DNA of 64,000 nucleotides from Atherinomorus stipes (GCA_023101725.1 JALJCO010010564.1:1-64000); one strand, 5' to 3'. Numbered from the stretch's first letter, positions 36,074 to 48,307 are shown. The notes: generated by a model from the sequence alone, not told the origin. A program made the numbers and translations.

Positions 36074-37100
36074 AATCCATTTACATCTATGGAGGTTTTG
36101 AAATGCCAGTACTGAATAAAGAAAGAAAATAAGATGAAAAAAATAACATACGATGAAGGCATATGAATTTATGAACCCTTACGGGTCAAATATCAAAGCT
36201 GTGCACAAAACAAAGCTCCGCCTCACTCACTCATTGCTACATGCTAGCAGGCGCAGCTAACGATGCAGAGCTACGTCCAGGTTTTAGTGTCTTATGACAC
36301 ACAACACTTATGTGGTAAGACACTGAGTTTAGTATAAATGTGACTGGATTTAAAGATGTTCATGATTTGCTGCTAAAATGTTAAACAACCGATTATTTGA
36401 AAAATGGAACAAATCAATGGTCAAGAACAAACAAAAAGTTTCATGTTGAAATATGTTTCCTACTATGATGAAATCAATTTGATAATTTTGAGAGAAAATG
36501 TTCAGGCAGCACTTTTAATAAGTGAATGTTAATGCTGTCATCAAAAAGTTTAATTTAGCAAATCGCCCTTCGTATTGTCCAGAATCCTCGAAGTAGCTCT
36601 CAGAGTCAAACAGGTCGGTGACTCCTGACATGATATAAGAATGATAAATACAGAACAAATGATGTGAGGCTGCAAGTAGAGAGAGGATCAGTCTCACTGC
36701 TGGTTTATGCAAACATGACACCACAGCTCCTCCCAGGCTTCTGCCTGATGAACCGTTAGGCTGAAACATCTGCCAGAGCATCTTCTCAGCGATACTGCAT
36801 CACCCGAAGAAAGGTTATTAAGACATCAACTCCATATCCAAAAAAAGGCCCACACAGGAAAGAGGCTTAAAAGAGATAAATCAGAGATCAAAATATGAGT
36901 CATGCTGTTGTTCATCACCAATCCAAACCACCGTCCAATAACGGCAGCGAAATGGAAGTGAAATAAATCCACTTTAAATATGACATTTGCTTCAACAGAA
37001 TGTATTCAGTGGATATAACTCAATTATCAGTAAGTTATTAACATTTATCTTAAATTAGTCATTGACTTCTGAGGAGAAAAGGTTGAATAAATTAATACAC
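36074..37100. other. Unique stretch, no recognised gene
   Basis: AT-rich; open frames below 90 codons and without recognisable domains. Confidence 0.4.
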
Positions 37101-37543
37101 TTAAAGGGACAAGAGGCAAGATTAAGAAATTAAACTTGCGACTGGCGCTTCAGGTAACTGCAGCCACGAGCCAAGCCGTCACGGGAGCATGCACGAACTG
37201 AAGCTGTAATGTTGTTTACTACGCTTTTTCTTCGTAATTACACTTTTTAGTGTCTTTCAGTTGATCTGGATCGCTTACAGTGTTTGAATTTACCGCGACC
37301 GTCTTCTTCCTGTATCAAAACTGTCGGGGATGCGGATGCAGCGTCATTTGACGTTTCATCCACAGGACAGCACGGGAAATTCTGCCACCGAATCGCAGCG
37401 TATTATGCAGCACACAGCCTGTTCAAGGCAACGGAGTGAGATGTGGGTGGGCTCGTTCTTTTTGTGTTTTAACGCTCCATCACCCATTAGTATTAAAAAA
37501 TGCGTGTTTATTCTTTCGTATTTCCTGCCTCTAGTCCCTTTAA
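37101..37543. mobile_element. TTAA-flanked MITE, family G
   Basis: The left end TTAAAGGGACAAGAGGCAAG and inverted right end TTAAAGGGACTAGAGGCAGG agree at 18 of 20. Its right-hand TTAA (37540-37543) is at the same time the left-hand TTAA of the family E arm that follows. Confidence 0.85.
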
Positions 37544-37818
37544 AGGATAAGTTTCTTTTTTTTCTACCTGGACCTTATTTCTGGGAGTATATAGGTGCAT
37601 TTACTCACCAGTGAAGTTTCTGCATCACTTTGAGTTCTTCGTAAGATACTACGCTGAGTGGCTCTTTGGTGTTCCTCCACTAAAATGGGAGATGCGGGGC
37701 AGCCAATATATAAGACATTATCTGCTGAAAACTTGATTTCATCAATGCTTTAAGTGGAATGAAAAAATGAACGAGTACTATAGTCCCATGAGTTCAGATT
37801 TAGCTTGTCGTTAGCTAG
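37540..37818 (+). mobile_element. Family E (TTAA) MITE, left arm only
   Basis: TTAAAGGATAAGTTTCTTTT leads into the family E arm (GGACCTTATTTCTGGGAG, then CATCACTTTGAGTTCTTCG). The copy is cut off near a poly-T run of about 20 bases (37821-37841). Confidence 0.75.
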
Positions 37819-37904
37819 TTTTTTTTTTTTTTTTTTTTTTTAGCATTTTCACAGATTTTTGGAGCGCCACAGAGCATTGTGTACTATGCCTATACAAGCA
37901 CCGA

Positions 37905-38065
37905 ATCTACAGAAGGAAATCTTTTCTAGCTGTTTCTAGTTTGTTCTTTTCTTAGTAATCTGCTGTAGAACATGGGGTAGTTGCAGCAAAAATGCTGCTT
38001 TTCACCAAAAAGCTGAGAAAACAGATTCTACCGCCACACTTTGCAGCTGTATTTGGGTCATTAAA
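37905..38065 (-). mobile_element. Family J fragment, inverted
   Basis: The reverse complement matches the interior of the family J element at about 35780-35910, sharing TTTTCTCAGCTTTTTG and CATGTTCTACTGCAG-like phrases in order. Confidence 0.6.
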
Positions 38066-39796
38066 TTAGTATTAAATAATTGCTTTTGGACATTTCAGAA
38101 TAGTTCTGGATTCGGGAAGTTTACCATTGTGATTAGTTTAATAATGAATTGGTACACTCCTATTGCAATAGTTACGGTGGGGCCGGAAGATGCGGAGATC
38201 ATGCAAGGGGCGTGGCTTGCCGGTTCTACCAATCACTAAACATCTACGTATTTCAGTTCCTATGGAACCCTGAAAAGCCCCTACCTCTGTGTAGGAGCTA
38301 AAAAGGTTCTAGGAACTGAGGGCCGAGGTCCCTATGTGTCCGAATGCCCCAAAAATGACCTGGATACCGAAAAGGTTCTTGGAACTCCAAAAGGTTCCTA
38401 CAGTCCGAAAGCGCCTAATGACCCAGAACAAATGCCCCGTGCAGCTGATGGCCGGTCCCTGACAGAACCACTCGTCCTCAGGTCTGGTTGTTACTTCCAG
38501 GTCTGTGGCTGGTCATGCTGCTCCCGGCCTGCACAGCCATGCAGTGAAAAATGGACGGAGACACAAAGCAACTGTTAAAGCCTTTGTATGGGCTTTTGAT
38601 TAAAAAAGAAACATCTGACCTTTTCCTCTCTGCCAACAAAGCTGCTGTAATTACTCTCAATGCTGCTGTGCAGAAAAAAAACCTCTGTTTAATATTTTAT
38701 GATTTGAAAATATTTAGTGGTTATTCATTTTCTGACGTCAAGGCTTTGTAAAGCAAACAAAGGAGAGGAGAGAAATAGGAGGTGTAACAAAGCAGCCCTG
38801 CAGACGGCAGCAGGATCGCTGATTTATATTGTGCATCAGTGGAAAAAGCTTTTTCTTTTTCTTCGCTTCATAGCGATAATTTGCAGTCTTGGAAGACTTG
38901 AGGGGCATCTGAAACCAGGGAACAATACGTTAGTTTTGCAGCCACAGAAGCCTGTTAATGGATGGCGACAAGCCTGCAAGAGTAAAAACAAGCAGGGTGA
39001 ATTTGTGAAAGTTATCAGCTTAGCTGTGTGCTTCCAACACGCAGCGCTGGTAACATTTCAGCGCTCTCGCTGTGAGGCTGATCTGATCTTTCTTGGACTC
39101 CTGCATATGAATCATGCGGTGAGGTGAAGTAATCTCTCCCTCCTGGCATCGAATCAAGCGCCGCTGTGGTGAAATTCACTTTGAATTTCTTCAGCTATCA
39201 AACAATGTGAAGTTTGTTGCAGCGATGAGAGGGGCCGCTCTCCTTTCTGTTTGTGATGTAGAAGAGCCAGCGCTGCCCCAGATCGGCTCTTCGTGGTCCT
39301 GTGGGATGTGATCCAGTATCTGCATGCTGCCTCTGGGGGGTGAGGAGGAGGGTGGCGGCGCTCTCCCTCATGAACCAAATCACACAGGGACATCTGAATC
39401 CTCGCTAAGAACCTGCTGGCTAATCAGCAGAATGGCAACATTTTCTAATTGATTGTGACTCAACCTTGATTTTAATTGAAACGGAAAAGTGCATCACCCA
39501 CCGAGCGTGCCAGCCCCCCTACGGAGGGGGGGTAATCAAAACCGTTTGGACATCAGGATCTCTGCCACATTAATTAGTGATTGTTTGGAGTGCGTGCTGA
39601 GGGCCACATGCCTGCCGGGGCCCGGAGAAGCCGCCTCCGTGACCCACATGACGGAGCGGGCTCCGGTGTTCCTGGGAGATAAGCCTCAGAGCCACATGTG
39701 CCGGCAGGACTGCCGTCTCCTCACCTGACAGCGTTTATGGTCCAGCTGCAGGAAACTGCAGGAGTCTGCAGCTGGATTTTATCTGAACGTTTCACA
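38066..39796. other. Largely unique stretch in the presumed doc2b intron
   Basis: 38180-38450 holds a decayed repeat (several AAAAGGTTC phrases). From 38550 to 39790 I see no repeat ends. The block at 39130-39760, with CACATTAATTAGTGATTG near 39567, has the balanced composition and homeodomain-like motifs of conserved non-coding DNA, but this cannot be shown without alignment. Confidence 0.3.
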
Positions 39797-39905
39797 CACA
39801 GTCGTCCTCAAAATCACTCATGCACTCCCATTAAAGAAAAGGATATATTCACAACGGTAATTCAGATAACAGGAAACTGAAAAATAATAAGAAAAATAAA
39901 AATTT
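39797..39905 (+). mobile_element. Tc1-like MITE left-arm fragment
   Basis: CACAGTCGTCCTCAAAATCA followed by CTCCCATTAAAGAAAAGG matches the left arms at 21967 and 55767. The rest is missing; the next element starts at about 39913. Confidence 0.6.
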
Positions 39906-39912
39906 GCTGAAT

Positions 39913-40500
39913 TACACTCTCAAAAACAGAGGTATGAGACAGGAACATTTCTGTACCTGTAGGTACATTTTTTTTTACAAATGTTCTCTCAAAAGTACAA
40001 TATTGGTCTTTATGAGGCCAGAAGTACCTATATACTATGAAAAAGGGTCCAATGTAATATAAAGTACAAATTTGCACCATTTCAACCCTAAGGGTACCTG
40101 CAGCATTGAAAAAATGTGTGTAGCTTGTACAATAACTATAAATAGCAGTACTTCTAAACAGTAGTATAATTATAGTTATTATATTATGATTTTCATAATA
40201 ATAATAGTAACCATAGTAATAATTATATGTATAATTATATATGCGTTTGGCCTAATATTTATATAATAATTATTCATTTATTATTAGCATCTTTGATTTT
40301 TGTCATAATCTCTATTTTATTGACTTTTATTCATCATTTTTAATTGGTTTAATTGTACTTTATTAACTCATACAGCTTGATAAGATATAAGAATGGACCA
40401 GGACTGAAGGTACAGAAATGTCCTACAGAAAGGAACCCCCCCAGCAACAACCTTTGTACCCTTCTAAGTACAAATTGGTACCTCTATTTTTGAGTGTGTA
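39913..40500. mobile_element. Inverted-repeat MITE with TACAC(T/A)CTCAAAAA ends
   Basis: TACACTCTCAAAAACAGAGG at the left is mirrored by inverted TACACACTCAAAAATAGAGG at the right. GGTACC-like phrases follow inside both ends. The interior is AT-rich and non-coding. Confidence 0.75.
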
Positions 40501-41734
40501 CCATTTACCTTGTAACCATGAGATTTCCTTTAAATAGGACTAAAAATCCTTCCAGAAAAGTGGGCTGACTGTGTCACATGTATTTGGATGAAACTTTAGT
40601 TTTTGCTGTTCCAGGCTTTGTTGGGAATGCAGATCCAGTCTGACTCTGCAGTCTCCGTTCAGCAGATCTCTGGACTTCTGCCATGTCGGGTTTTGAAGTT
40701 AATTAGGAATTTAGAAGCTGATTCTAAAAGAAACTTGGAGCCTAAAAAGCGAGGCCAGAAACAACGGTCATTTTCCTCGTGTCTAGAAACTCAAAGTCTA
40801 GAAGTCTAAAAGTAAAGAGAGAGAATTCAGGAAAACTTTAATGTCAGGAAAAGAGATGAAAGCACATTATTTAGATGTGGGGGAAGAGTTTTCCTCATGA
40901 GCCGTCCCCATTTAGATGGACTTTTTTTTCCCTCCTCTATTTTCTGGATAAAATAAGTACTAAATTATGGACTAAGTTAAGAATAGACACCATAATCATT
41001 CATGTGTCAACAGCAGTTGCTCAGATACGGACGGCACGTCGCAGCATACTGCAGAGTGCTAAAAATCACCAGCAACTAACACACCATTATCAGTGCCACT
41101 CAAGGCGAGAGCCAAATCTCAGAAGTAGCTGCCGTTTAGCGAAGCGTCCAGCAGGAACGTGTCAACGCGTTTTGTATCAGAGCGAGCGGATAATCCCTTT
41201 AAACTCGGTGTACTCCTTTAAGGACAAAAGAAAAGGAAGCGCTGAGCCATCTGTTGCCTCTCCCAGACCAGATCCATTTCCAGACCTTCATATGACAGCA
41301 GGCTGCATCCGTTCGCTTGAAAACTTCCCCCGAGCCTCGTAATGCTCAGTTCAATGCAAAGAGTGATTTCGGTGCTGCATGCCCAGCACAGCAGAATCCT
41401 GTTAGAGTCTCTCTGCCAGCTGTCATGCAGTAGTAATGACTCACTGTGGTGTCCCATGTTTTCCTGAGACTAACCCGACACCGATGAAGCCAGCCGGAGT
41501 CCGGCCTGCTCACATTACCGCTTTTTACTACACTTCTGCCTCTAAACTGAGAGTTTTCAGTTGGCAGCCGCTCTGCCTCATCAGATACAACCTGCCTCCA
41601 TCCTCCCTTCATCCCCCTAAGCACGTTATGTAATGATAATGCCAGCTATTATACAGATCCATTTGACATCCAGGGGTTTCATCAGCAGGGGAAAAGTTGT
41701 TCGGCTTTAGTTTGTCACACTTTTCTTGCACATG
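40501..41734. other. Unique stretch, no recognised gene
   Basis: A + strand open frame of 155 codons (40875-41342) has no recognisable domain, no splice context and an unremarkable composition; it is treated as chance. One inverted TTAAAGGAG end (41217-41225) has no partner. Confidence 0.35.
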
Positions 41735-41818
41735 CACTGCAAAAACTCAAATCTTACCGAGTATATTTTTCTCATTTCTAGTAAAAAAAAAAAAACGCTC
41801 AATATAAGACAAAATTAC

Positions 41819-42208
41819 TTAAAGTGATACCGTGTAACATTTGAACCCAGTGTGAGCCAAATACTATGATACATTATATTCTAACATTACTGTTAATATA
41901 AGTAACTATAGATGATTTCTGCGGTCAATATAGAGCACTTGACGCATGTTGTTGCTCCGAAGGGGCTGCCATTCTCAAAAACCAGGCATTATAACTCCTC
42001 AGGAGTGGGCCGGTCTCTCATTGGATCATGTCACCTGGAGCGCTTTGATTAATGGCTTGATGACTTAAAAATCAGCTTTTTAAAGTGGTCTGCAACACTT
42101 TTCCAAAACACAACTAAGACTGTTTAATTTTGAGACAGTTGTGGCGCCTGTGGGAAGTTACAGGTTTAGTGCCCATAGTGGCCAAAAGTTACACGGTATA
42201 ACCTTTAA
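41819..42208. mobile_element. TTAA-flanked MITE, family D
   Basis: The left end TTAAAGTGATACCGTGTAAC and inverted right end TTAAAGGTTATACCGTGTAA align with one gap. The insertion site is the TTAA in the outer element's AAAATTACTTAAAGAGAAAC, and TTAA is present on both sides. Confidence 0.85.
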
Positions 42209-42386
42209 AAGAAACACTTCAGTGAGATAAAGGAACTTGTTTTAAGGCAATGCATCTTGTTTCAAGAAATCTTATCTAGAAGATTTTGCTTGTTCCATTG
42301 GCAAAATTTTTTTTGTTTATTACAAGCCCCCCCCCCCAAAATATATCTATATATTGGCCACTATCTTAAATATATATATCCTGTAT

Positions 42387-43139
42387 TAGGGATGCACGAT
42401 ATAATCGGCCTTAAAACTAAGTATTGGACATCGGCCACCCCACTGATATTTAACCAATATTTAACCAATCAGCCCGCTGTTTCTAAAGTATATAAAAAAA
42501 CAAAAACAACTTTTTAAAAAACTTCTTTTTTACAGACTTTAAAACTTCTAAAGACTAAGGTTGGGAGAAAATATTGATACACTGAAATATCGCAATATTT
42601 TCATGCTGATATATTGACATTTAAAAACGTGGTATCGATCTATTTTACTAATGTAATTGTGTGATATTTTATCGTTCTGTTACAAAATCTTGTGAGAATT
42701 TACAAAAATTTTGCGATATTTTCATATGCTGATATCATATTGGCATTTTTAAAAAGCGATATTGATCTATTTTACTAATGAAATCTTGTGATATTTCACT
42801 GTTCTGTTACGAAATCTTGTGAGAATTTGCGAAATATCGTGAGATTTTGTAACAGAACGATAAAATCTTGAGATTTTGTAAGTAAAATAGATTGATACCG
42901 CGTTTTTTGAATATCAATTTGATATTGGCATATGAAAATATCGGGATATTTCAGTGTATTGATATTTTTCCCACCCCTTTTTTCGAGGTGTCAGAAATGG
43001 ATAACAAAACTGCTATTTGCAATGACTGCTTATATTTTTCAGCTTTAATATCGGTATCTATATCGGTTAATCGGCCACATGAGTTTTAAAATATCAGCAT
43101 ATCGGATATCGGTCAAAGTTCCAATATCGTGCATCACTA
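42387..43139. mobile_element. hAT MITE inside the CACTG element
   Basis: The left end TAGGGATGCACGATAT pairs with inverted TAGTGATGCACGATAT. The flanks TCCTGTAT and TACTTTAT match at 6 of 8. The interior holds CGGCCACA and ATATCGG subterminal repeats and a further inverted-repeat element. Confidence 0.8.
42559..42977. mobile_element. Innermost inverted-repeat MITE
   Basis: The left arm (from GGTTGGGAGAAAATATTGAT, continuing ACACTGAAATATC) is mirrored at the right end by an arm ending TTTTTCCCACCCC, giving inverted repeats of about 33 bp. It is the third level of nesting at this site. Confidence 0.75.
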
Positions 43140-43140
43140 T

Positions 43141-43144
<4 letters not shown>

Positions 43145-43188
<44 letters not shown>

Positions 43189-43189
43189 C
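43145..43189. repeat. (TA)n microsatellite
   Basis: About 22 TA units with one G interruption, directly beside the hAT MITE's right flank. Confidence 0.95.
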
Positions 43190-43405
43190 ATTTTTTGCTT
43201 GTAATAAACAAAAAAATTCTGCCAATAGAACAAGCTAACTTTTCTTGTTAAGATTTCTTGAAATAAGATGCATTGCCTTAAAACAAGCTCCTATATCTCA
43301 CTGAAATGTTTCTCTTTAAGTAATTTTGTCATATTTTGAGTGTGATGAGATATTTTGACCACAAATGAGAAAAATATACTTGCTAAGATTTGAGTTTTTG
43401 CAGTG

Positions 43406-44377
43406 TGGGTTGTAAAAGCTTCCTCTTTTTTGCAGATGTGAAGTCCACCTGTTTCCATGGGCTCCAGAGGAGCTTCATCCTCCTCACTGAGCCACGAAAA
43501 GACTTGCTCCATTCGCCAAAATTAAATCCCCAAGCCTGATCTCGTCTCTGCCCACGTAAAATGATGAATCAAAAACAGAGCTGCACTTAGTGGGCTCTCT
43601 GTCCACAGAGAGATTCTTTCTGTCGTCTCTTTAATATCGGTTGGCCCAAAGCATGAGTGTGCCGTGCAGCGTTTAATGAGGCACATTAGGGATCTCCGAG
43701 TAGGCAAGTTCAAAGCTTCCACGTTCCTGCTCTGACTGCCAGCTGCAATTAAGGGCAAACTTTCTGAGTGCACTTGAAGATCATATTAACACGTAGTTTC
43801 AGTAAAAAGCTATCGCCACACAGAGACCACGTTACCAGGGGGCCAGATTTACTAAACCAGACAAATTAGTGAGCTGATGTGCCGGAGTCACGTTGATGTG
43901 TGGATGCAAACAGAAGCAGCTCCCTGCAGTATTACTTCAGCTTTACTGCAGCGCAAAATAGTATTACATGAGAGGTTGTTGAAAATATGTGAGCTACTCT
44001 GTTTCGCATGAGTATAGAGCTGCACAATGATATTGGCGTGATATCGGTATTGGACGATATTGGTTTTAAGCTAATTGAAACCCAGAAAGTTTGTAGCCTA
44101 ATTTTTTTAGCTTTTATTTCAGTATCATTTTACTGAAAAACTAAAAAACGGACACTGCATGCTAAACAGTCAGCTACATGAACAGATAAGGATGCAAACC
44201 AAACTTGGCATTTTACTGTTTACCGTTGATGAGGACAGAAGACGGTGATGTTAGCGTAGCACCTTGTCCTGGTGACCCAGCTAACAACAATAAACTGGAA
44301 AGCATCTCCAGACTTCTGTAGGCTTTTAGGTCTGCTCTAGTGTAAGGAGAAGCACTGTTTATGATAATGGTACAGAT
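43406..44377. other. Largely unique stretch; possible conserved non-coding block
   Basis: 43430-43860 lacks repeat signatures and is G/C-richer than its neighbours. A hAT-like left end (TAGAGCTGCACAATGATATT, about 44026) lacks a partner. Confidence 0.3.
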
Positions 44378-44582
44378 CAGGGGTGCTCAACTTTTTTCAG
44401 GATGGGGCCCAATTTTTCAGTTCAAACTGATCCATTCATATTTTAACACTGTATTAGTGTAATGATCTCGTATTTGGTTTATATATTTAATAACTAAACC
44501 AAATTCACCTGCCTTTAACAGAGTGAACCTGGTAAAATGTGGCGTGATAAACGTGAATAACATCATATAAAAATATAAAATG

Positions 44583-44690
44583 TCGACCTGTCCAGGGTGT
44601 ACCCCGCCTCTCGCCTGATAATAGCTGGGATAGGCTCCAGCAACCCCCGCGACCCTGAATTGGATAAGCGGTAGAGAAAATGACCGATGA
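44583..44690 (+). repeat. Retroelement 3' tail (common teleost LINE/SINE type)
   Basis: GACCTGTCCAGGGTGTACCC, then GGGATAGGCTCCAGCAACCC, then GATAAGCGG and a short ATGAC-type end form a 3' tail shared by many fish LINE/SINE repeats. Only the tail is present, as expected for a 5'-truncated insertion, here into the hAT element. Confidence 0.75.
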
Positions 44691-44956
44691 CTGATTATGA
44701 GATCGTCACAAACACATTTATATAACATGTATAATTCATGGAATAAAATCAGACTCCTACAAGAACAAATCAGAATAATAAACAAAATCTACTACATTTT
44801 ACTACAAAAAAATTGAGGGACAAAAGAAAAAAACTGATTGAAATTGATTTTAAAAAAGAGATAAAATGGTGCAGTTATAATTCACATTAAAAAGGAAAAG
44901 GTTCCATTTAAATAATCTGTAAATGAACCTGTGGTTCATTTACATAGGCAGGCCAT

Positions 44957-45116
44957 TAAAGCAGAAAATTTCATTGAACAATTTATTTATTTAAAATTTA
45001 AATGAATAAATTGTTCAATGAAATTTTGTGCTTTAATGTTTATGTTTGGAAGTTCTTAAAAAATTTTAACTTTAAATTTTAAAGTTAAAATTCTTTAAGA
45101 ACTTCCAAACATAACA
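44957..45116. repeat. Two back-to-back long hairpins
   Basis: TTAAAGCAGAAAATTTCATT and continuing bases pair with the segment ending at 45035 (arms of about 30 bp). Directly after it, TTATGTTTGGAAGTTCTTAA at 45040 pairs with the segment ending at 45115 (arms of about 35 bp). Both are nearly perfect and AT-rich. Confidence 0.85.
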
Positions 45117-45673
45117 GACATTTTCTGCATCAATAGCTGATTTTCTTTCTTTTATTTCTTAAAAATCCTTTCTTTCCAATGAGTGTTAGATGTTTATGTT
45201 CTAGATGCAGCTTGCAGATGAAAGATTCAGGGCTTCCGTTAGCGTTAGCATTAGCATTAGCGTTAGCTGGTGTTCCATCCAGACCCCAGCTCTGCTTTGT
45301 TATCTCCACTTACTAATCCGTGTTTAATAACTTGAATTTGATTTTTGCCTTTTAGGGGCGGTTTTGGACCATTTTTGTCTTCACTATTTTATAATTTCAT
45401 AATTTCATTACTTTATAATATTTCTTCACAACGTTTGCTACAAGCTAGTGGCTAGCTGAGTGTCTTCTTCTGCTTGTTTGTTAAACTCTGACAAATTACT
45501 GCCACCAGGTGGTGGGAAGCTACATTGCAACTGATCCAGTCATAAATAACAGTGAAAATCCGAGGTCCTGCGGCACACATGCGTAAAAGGAAAGTTTTTT
45601 CACGGCCCTGTAGGTGGCGCACGAGGCCCATGCTTGGGCCACGGCCCCATGGTTAAGAATCACTGGTATAAAT

Positions 45674-46148
45674 CATGGGGTGTGAATTCAGGCAGAGTTG
45701 GCGATTTAATCAGATCAACAAACAGCAGGAGGGAGAACATAAAGGTCGGTTTCTAAGCTAGCTGTTTATAATTTCAGTAAGAACTGCTGCCTATTAGCCC
45801 CAACTGGAAGTGTTACTTCCCCTGACAAATTAGCTTGACTTGCACCAGTAGCAGCTGCGGACATATTCAAAACAAGTTGGAAAAAACAGTAAAAACAATC
45901 ACAGTTGCTAATTTTTCCTTGCTTTCAATACTCCTGTCATTCATTTCTGATGTCCGTCATGGTGGTCCCATGTGATTGGATGATATTACAAATGGTCAAT
46001 ACAGGACACCATTATGAGTCACATGTACAGCTGTATTGAACAACAGATATGATACCTGTTGAATTGAAACACCGGGTGTTGGGTGCAAACAGACATCACA
46101 CTCTGAGTTGTACTTTTTAATGAACAAAGAAATGAAAGTTTTATCATC
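45674..46148. other. Unique stretch, no recognised gene
   Basis: No repeat end or coding motif is recognised. Confidence 0.4.
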
Positions 46149-48307
46149 TTAAAGGCGAATTGTGCTTTTTTTTTTTAACCTTGGGTGTGTGTTTATGTCC
46201 TTTCTTGAGTGATAGAGAAAGGAATTTTCCAGATAGCTCCAGTATTTATTCCGGCAGGCAGCCTAGCAGCCCAGCTAATAAGTATGGGGCAACTGGCCCC
46301 CGCATCTAAGTTTGCCCTAAAACCCTGCTTTTTTTCCACACTGAAGGGCTCAGATAGTCTCAACGAGTGTCTGACACCATACGAGAGAGGAGAAATGAAC
46401 CAAAGTATCTACATTACCTGCCAATCAGCACAACTTTAGCGTTTCCTTTTCCGAGTACGGTAGTATGTGAAAGGTGGGTGAAGTTTCACACACCATTTAG
46501 TTGCCATGACTTGGAAATGAGCACTGATGACCCATTGCTTTCGTTTTACCCTGTTATTTAGAAATAAACTGACTATCAGGATTTATCGGCCGTGAAATCA
46601 CTCCAATCGTCTCTCTTCACCTGAGGCAGACAGCAGAATCCCCCACCGGTGTTTTGACGCGAGTTATCGCGCAATTTCGGAACGAGATTTGATTTCCTGT
46701 GTCACGAGATTTGGACACAAACACCAAAAAAAAAGCGATCTCCAGGTAATGGAGATACTTTGGTTCATTTCTCCTCTCTAGTATGTTGTCGGACACTCGT
46801 TAAGACTATCTAAGCCCTTCAGTGTGGCAAAAAAAGCAGGTTTTTAGGGCGAACTTAGACGCAGGGGCCAGTTGCCCCATACTTATCATTAGCTGGGCTG
46901 CTAGGCTGCCTGCCGGATAAATACTGGAGCTATCTGGAAAATTTCTGTCTCCATCACTCACATATCGCTGCGTACACACCAAATGCGATTTGGGTGTCAA
47001 AAATGCGCCTGACGCCCAGAGTTGGACGCTGCATCACTAAAAGTCAAACGCTTGATTTCCAACGTCAAGATGCCCCTGACACGCGTCGGCAGGACCCTCT
47101 CCTTTTTTTCCCTGTCACTGGTCTGGCTGCACCATGGCAGATGCAGTACAGAGAGCAGCTCGGCTTCATTTGATAAACAAAGCTAGGGAACGTCGTAGAG
47201 CATCTCTGCTCCGTGTCCGGTTCACCAGATGATTCCAGGTGTTCTGAATGTGATGAGTTTCATTATTTACTCCAGGAGCTGCTCGCTGATGAGCAGCGCT
47301 TTCAGCTTTCTGATCCGGCCCAGTTTAAAGTCCCGCTGTCCCGATGTGGGGAAGCTTTATAAGCCCAGTACATCCCATCAGGACAGCAGGTCATCAAACC
47401 GCCGATCAGACACCAGGACCGGACGCAGATCACAGTTTATCCTCCTCTGTCTTCAGAGAGAGAGGAGGTTCCTCTGGTTCTTCTGGGTGTTTCCTGTCCT
47501 CTCAGAAAATGTTTGTCTGTGTCATGACATTCGTCTTTTCCTAATATGCGTACTTTTGCGTACTTGCGTTCTTGTGTACTTCTGAAACGTCATCAGTAGA
47601 GGTCCAAGTACTGTTCCAATTCAAAGAACGCATCAAGACAAGTACGCTCCACATTCCCGGATGTGTACTTGCTCCGCCCACTTTTCCGAGTCTGCATTGG
47701 AGATGACTTTTGTCGACTTCAGGCACCCTTATATCCCATAAGGCATTGCGGCATAACAATGGTGGAGGAGAAAAGTAATAGCTATAAGTGCTGAAAATAC
47801 TCATTATTTTACATAACATTGGTTTTATATAACTTTTCTACAACAGAGTTGTCTTACTTCAACTTCTTGGTGATTTGATGAAGTTTAAACTGTTATTAAA
47901 AGTGACTTGTGGTTTCACAAACAGGGGCTGAACAGCTAACAGTAGCTAACAGCGAGTGTATTTGCGTCCTCTTGTCCTCAGAAGTCTGTACCTCCAACAA
48001 GTCCATACTAGCAAGTACACAAGTATGTTCTTAGCGTACTTATTGAGAAACAGCCATTGAGTTGCTCTGATTGGTTAACGCCCTGCGTCAAGATACTAAA
48101 GTGCAGATTTTCCTCTGGCGTCTGCTGCCCTTGACGTGTGTAGCGTTCGTTGAATGCTGAAAATCTCAAAACTCGACGCGCGAAACGCCTCTTGATGCGC
48201 TGCAGGGTTTTTGACGCCTCCTAGACGTGTGTCGGCCATTGCCTTTGATCGCATTTGGTGTCTGAAAACAGACCCCAGGGTAAAAAAAAAGCGAAATTTC
48301 CCTTTAA
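46149..48307. mobile_element. TTAA-flanked long-inverted-repeat element, family H
   Basis: TTAAAGGCGAATTGTGCTTT at the left and inverted TTAAAGGGAAATTTCGCTTT at the right agree at 16 of 20. The inverted arms are long: 46149-46440 pairs with about 46735-46968, sharing AGCTCCAGTATTTATTCCGG-type phrases in reverse. The right arm is split by a 1.3-kb insertion (46970-48264), and its last 40 bases resume after it. Confidence 0.8.
46970..48264. mobile_element. MITE with ACACCAAATGCGAT ends inside family H
   Basis: GCGTACACACCAAATGCGAT at the left pairs with the inverted right end CAGACACCAAATGCGATC. The interior includes many GACGC motifs and a second decayed repeat rich in GCGTACTT/AAGTACAC (about 47527-48050). 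Confidence 0.65.

Larger units (their letters stand above)
41735..43405. mobile_element. CACTG-ended MITE, copy A, with nested insertions
   Basis: The ends CACTGCAAAAACTCAAATCT are perfect inverted repeats. The body is interrupted by a TTAA element (41819-42208) and a hAT MITE (42387-43139), the latter itself interrupted (42559-42977). Removing them restores a sequence collinear with copy B at 28440. Confidence 0.85.
44378..45665. mobile_element. 1.3-kb non-autonomous hAT element
   Basis: The left end CAGGGGTGCTCAACTTTTTT and inverted right end CAGTGATTCTTAACCATGGG are related. The flanks GTACAGAT and GTATAAAT match at 6 of 8, both differences being transitions. The interior holds a retroelement tail and two consecutive hairpins. 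No transposase is seen. Confidence 0.7.

Noticed and set aside
40875..41342. A 155-codon + strand frame
   Set aside because: No recognisable domain, no splice or promoter context; a frame of this length is expected by chance in 64 kb.
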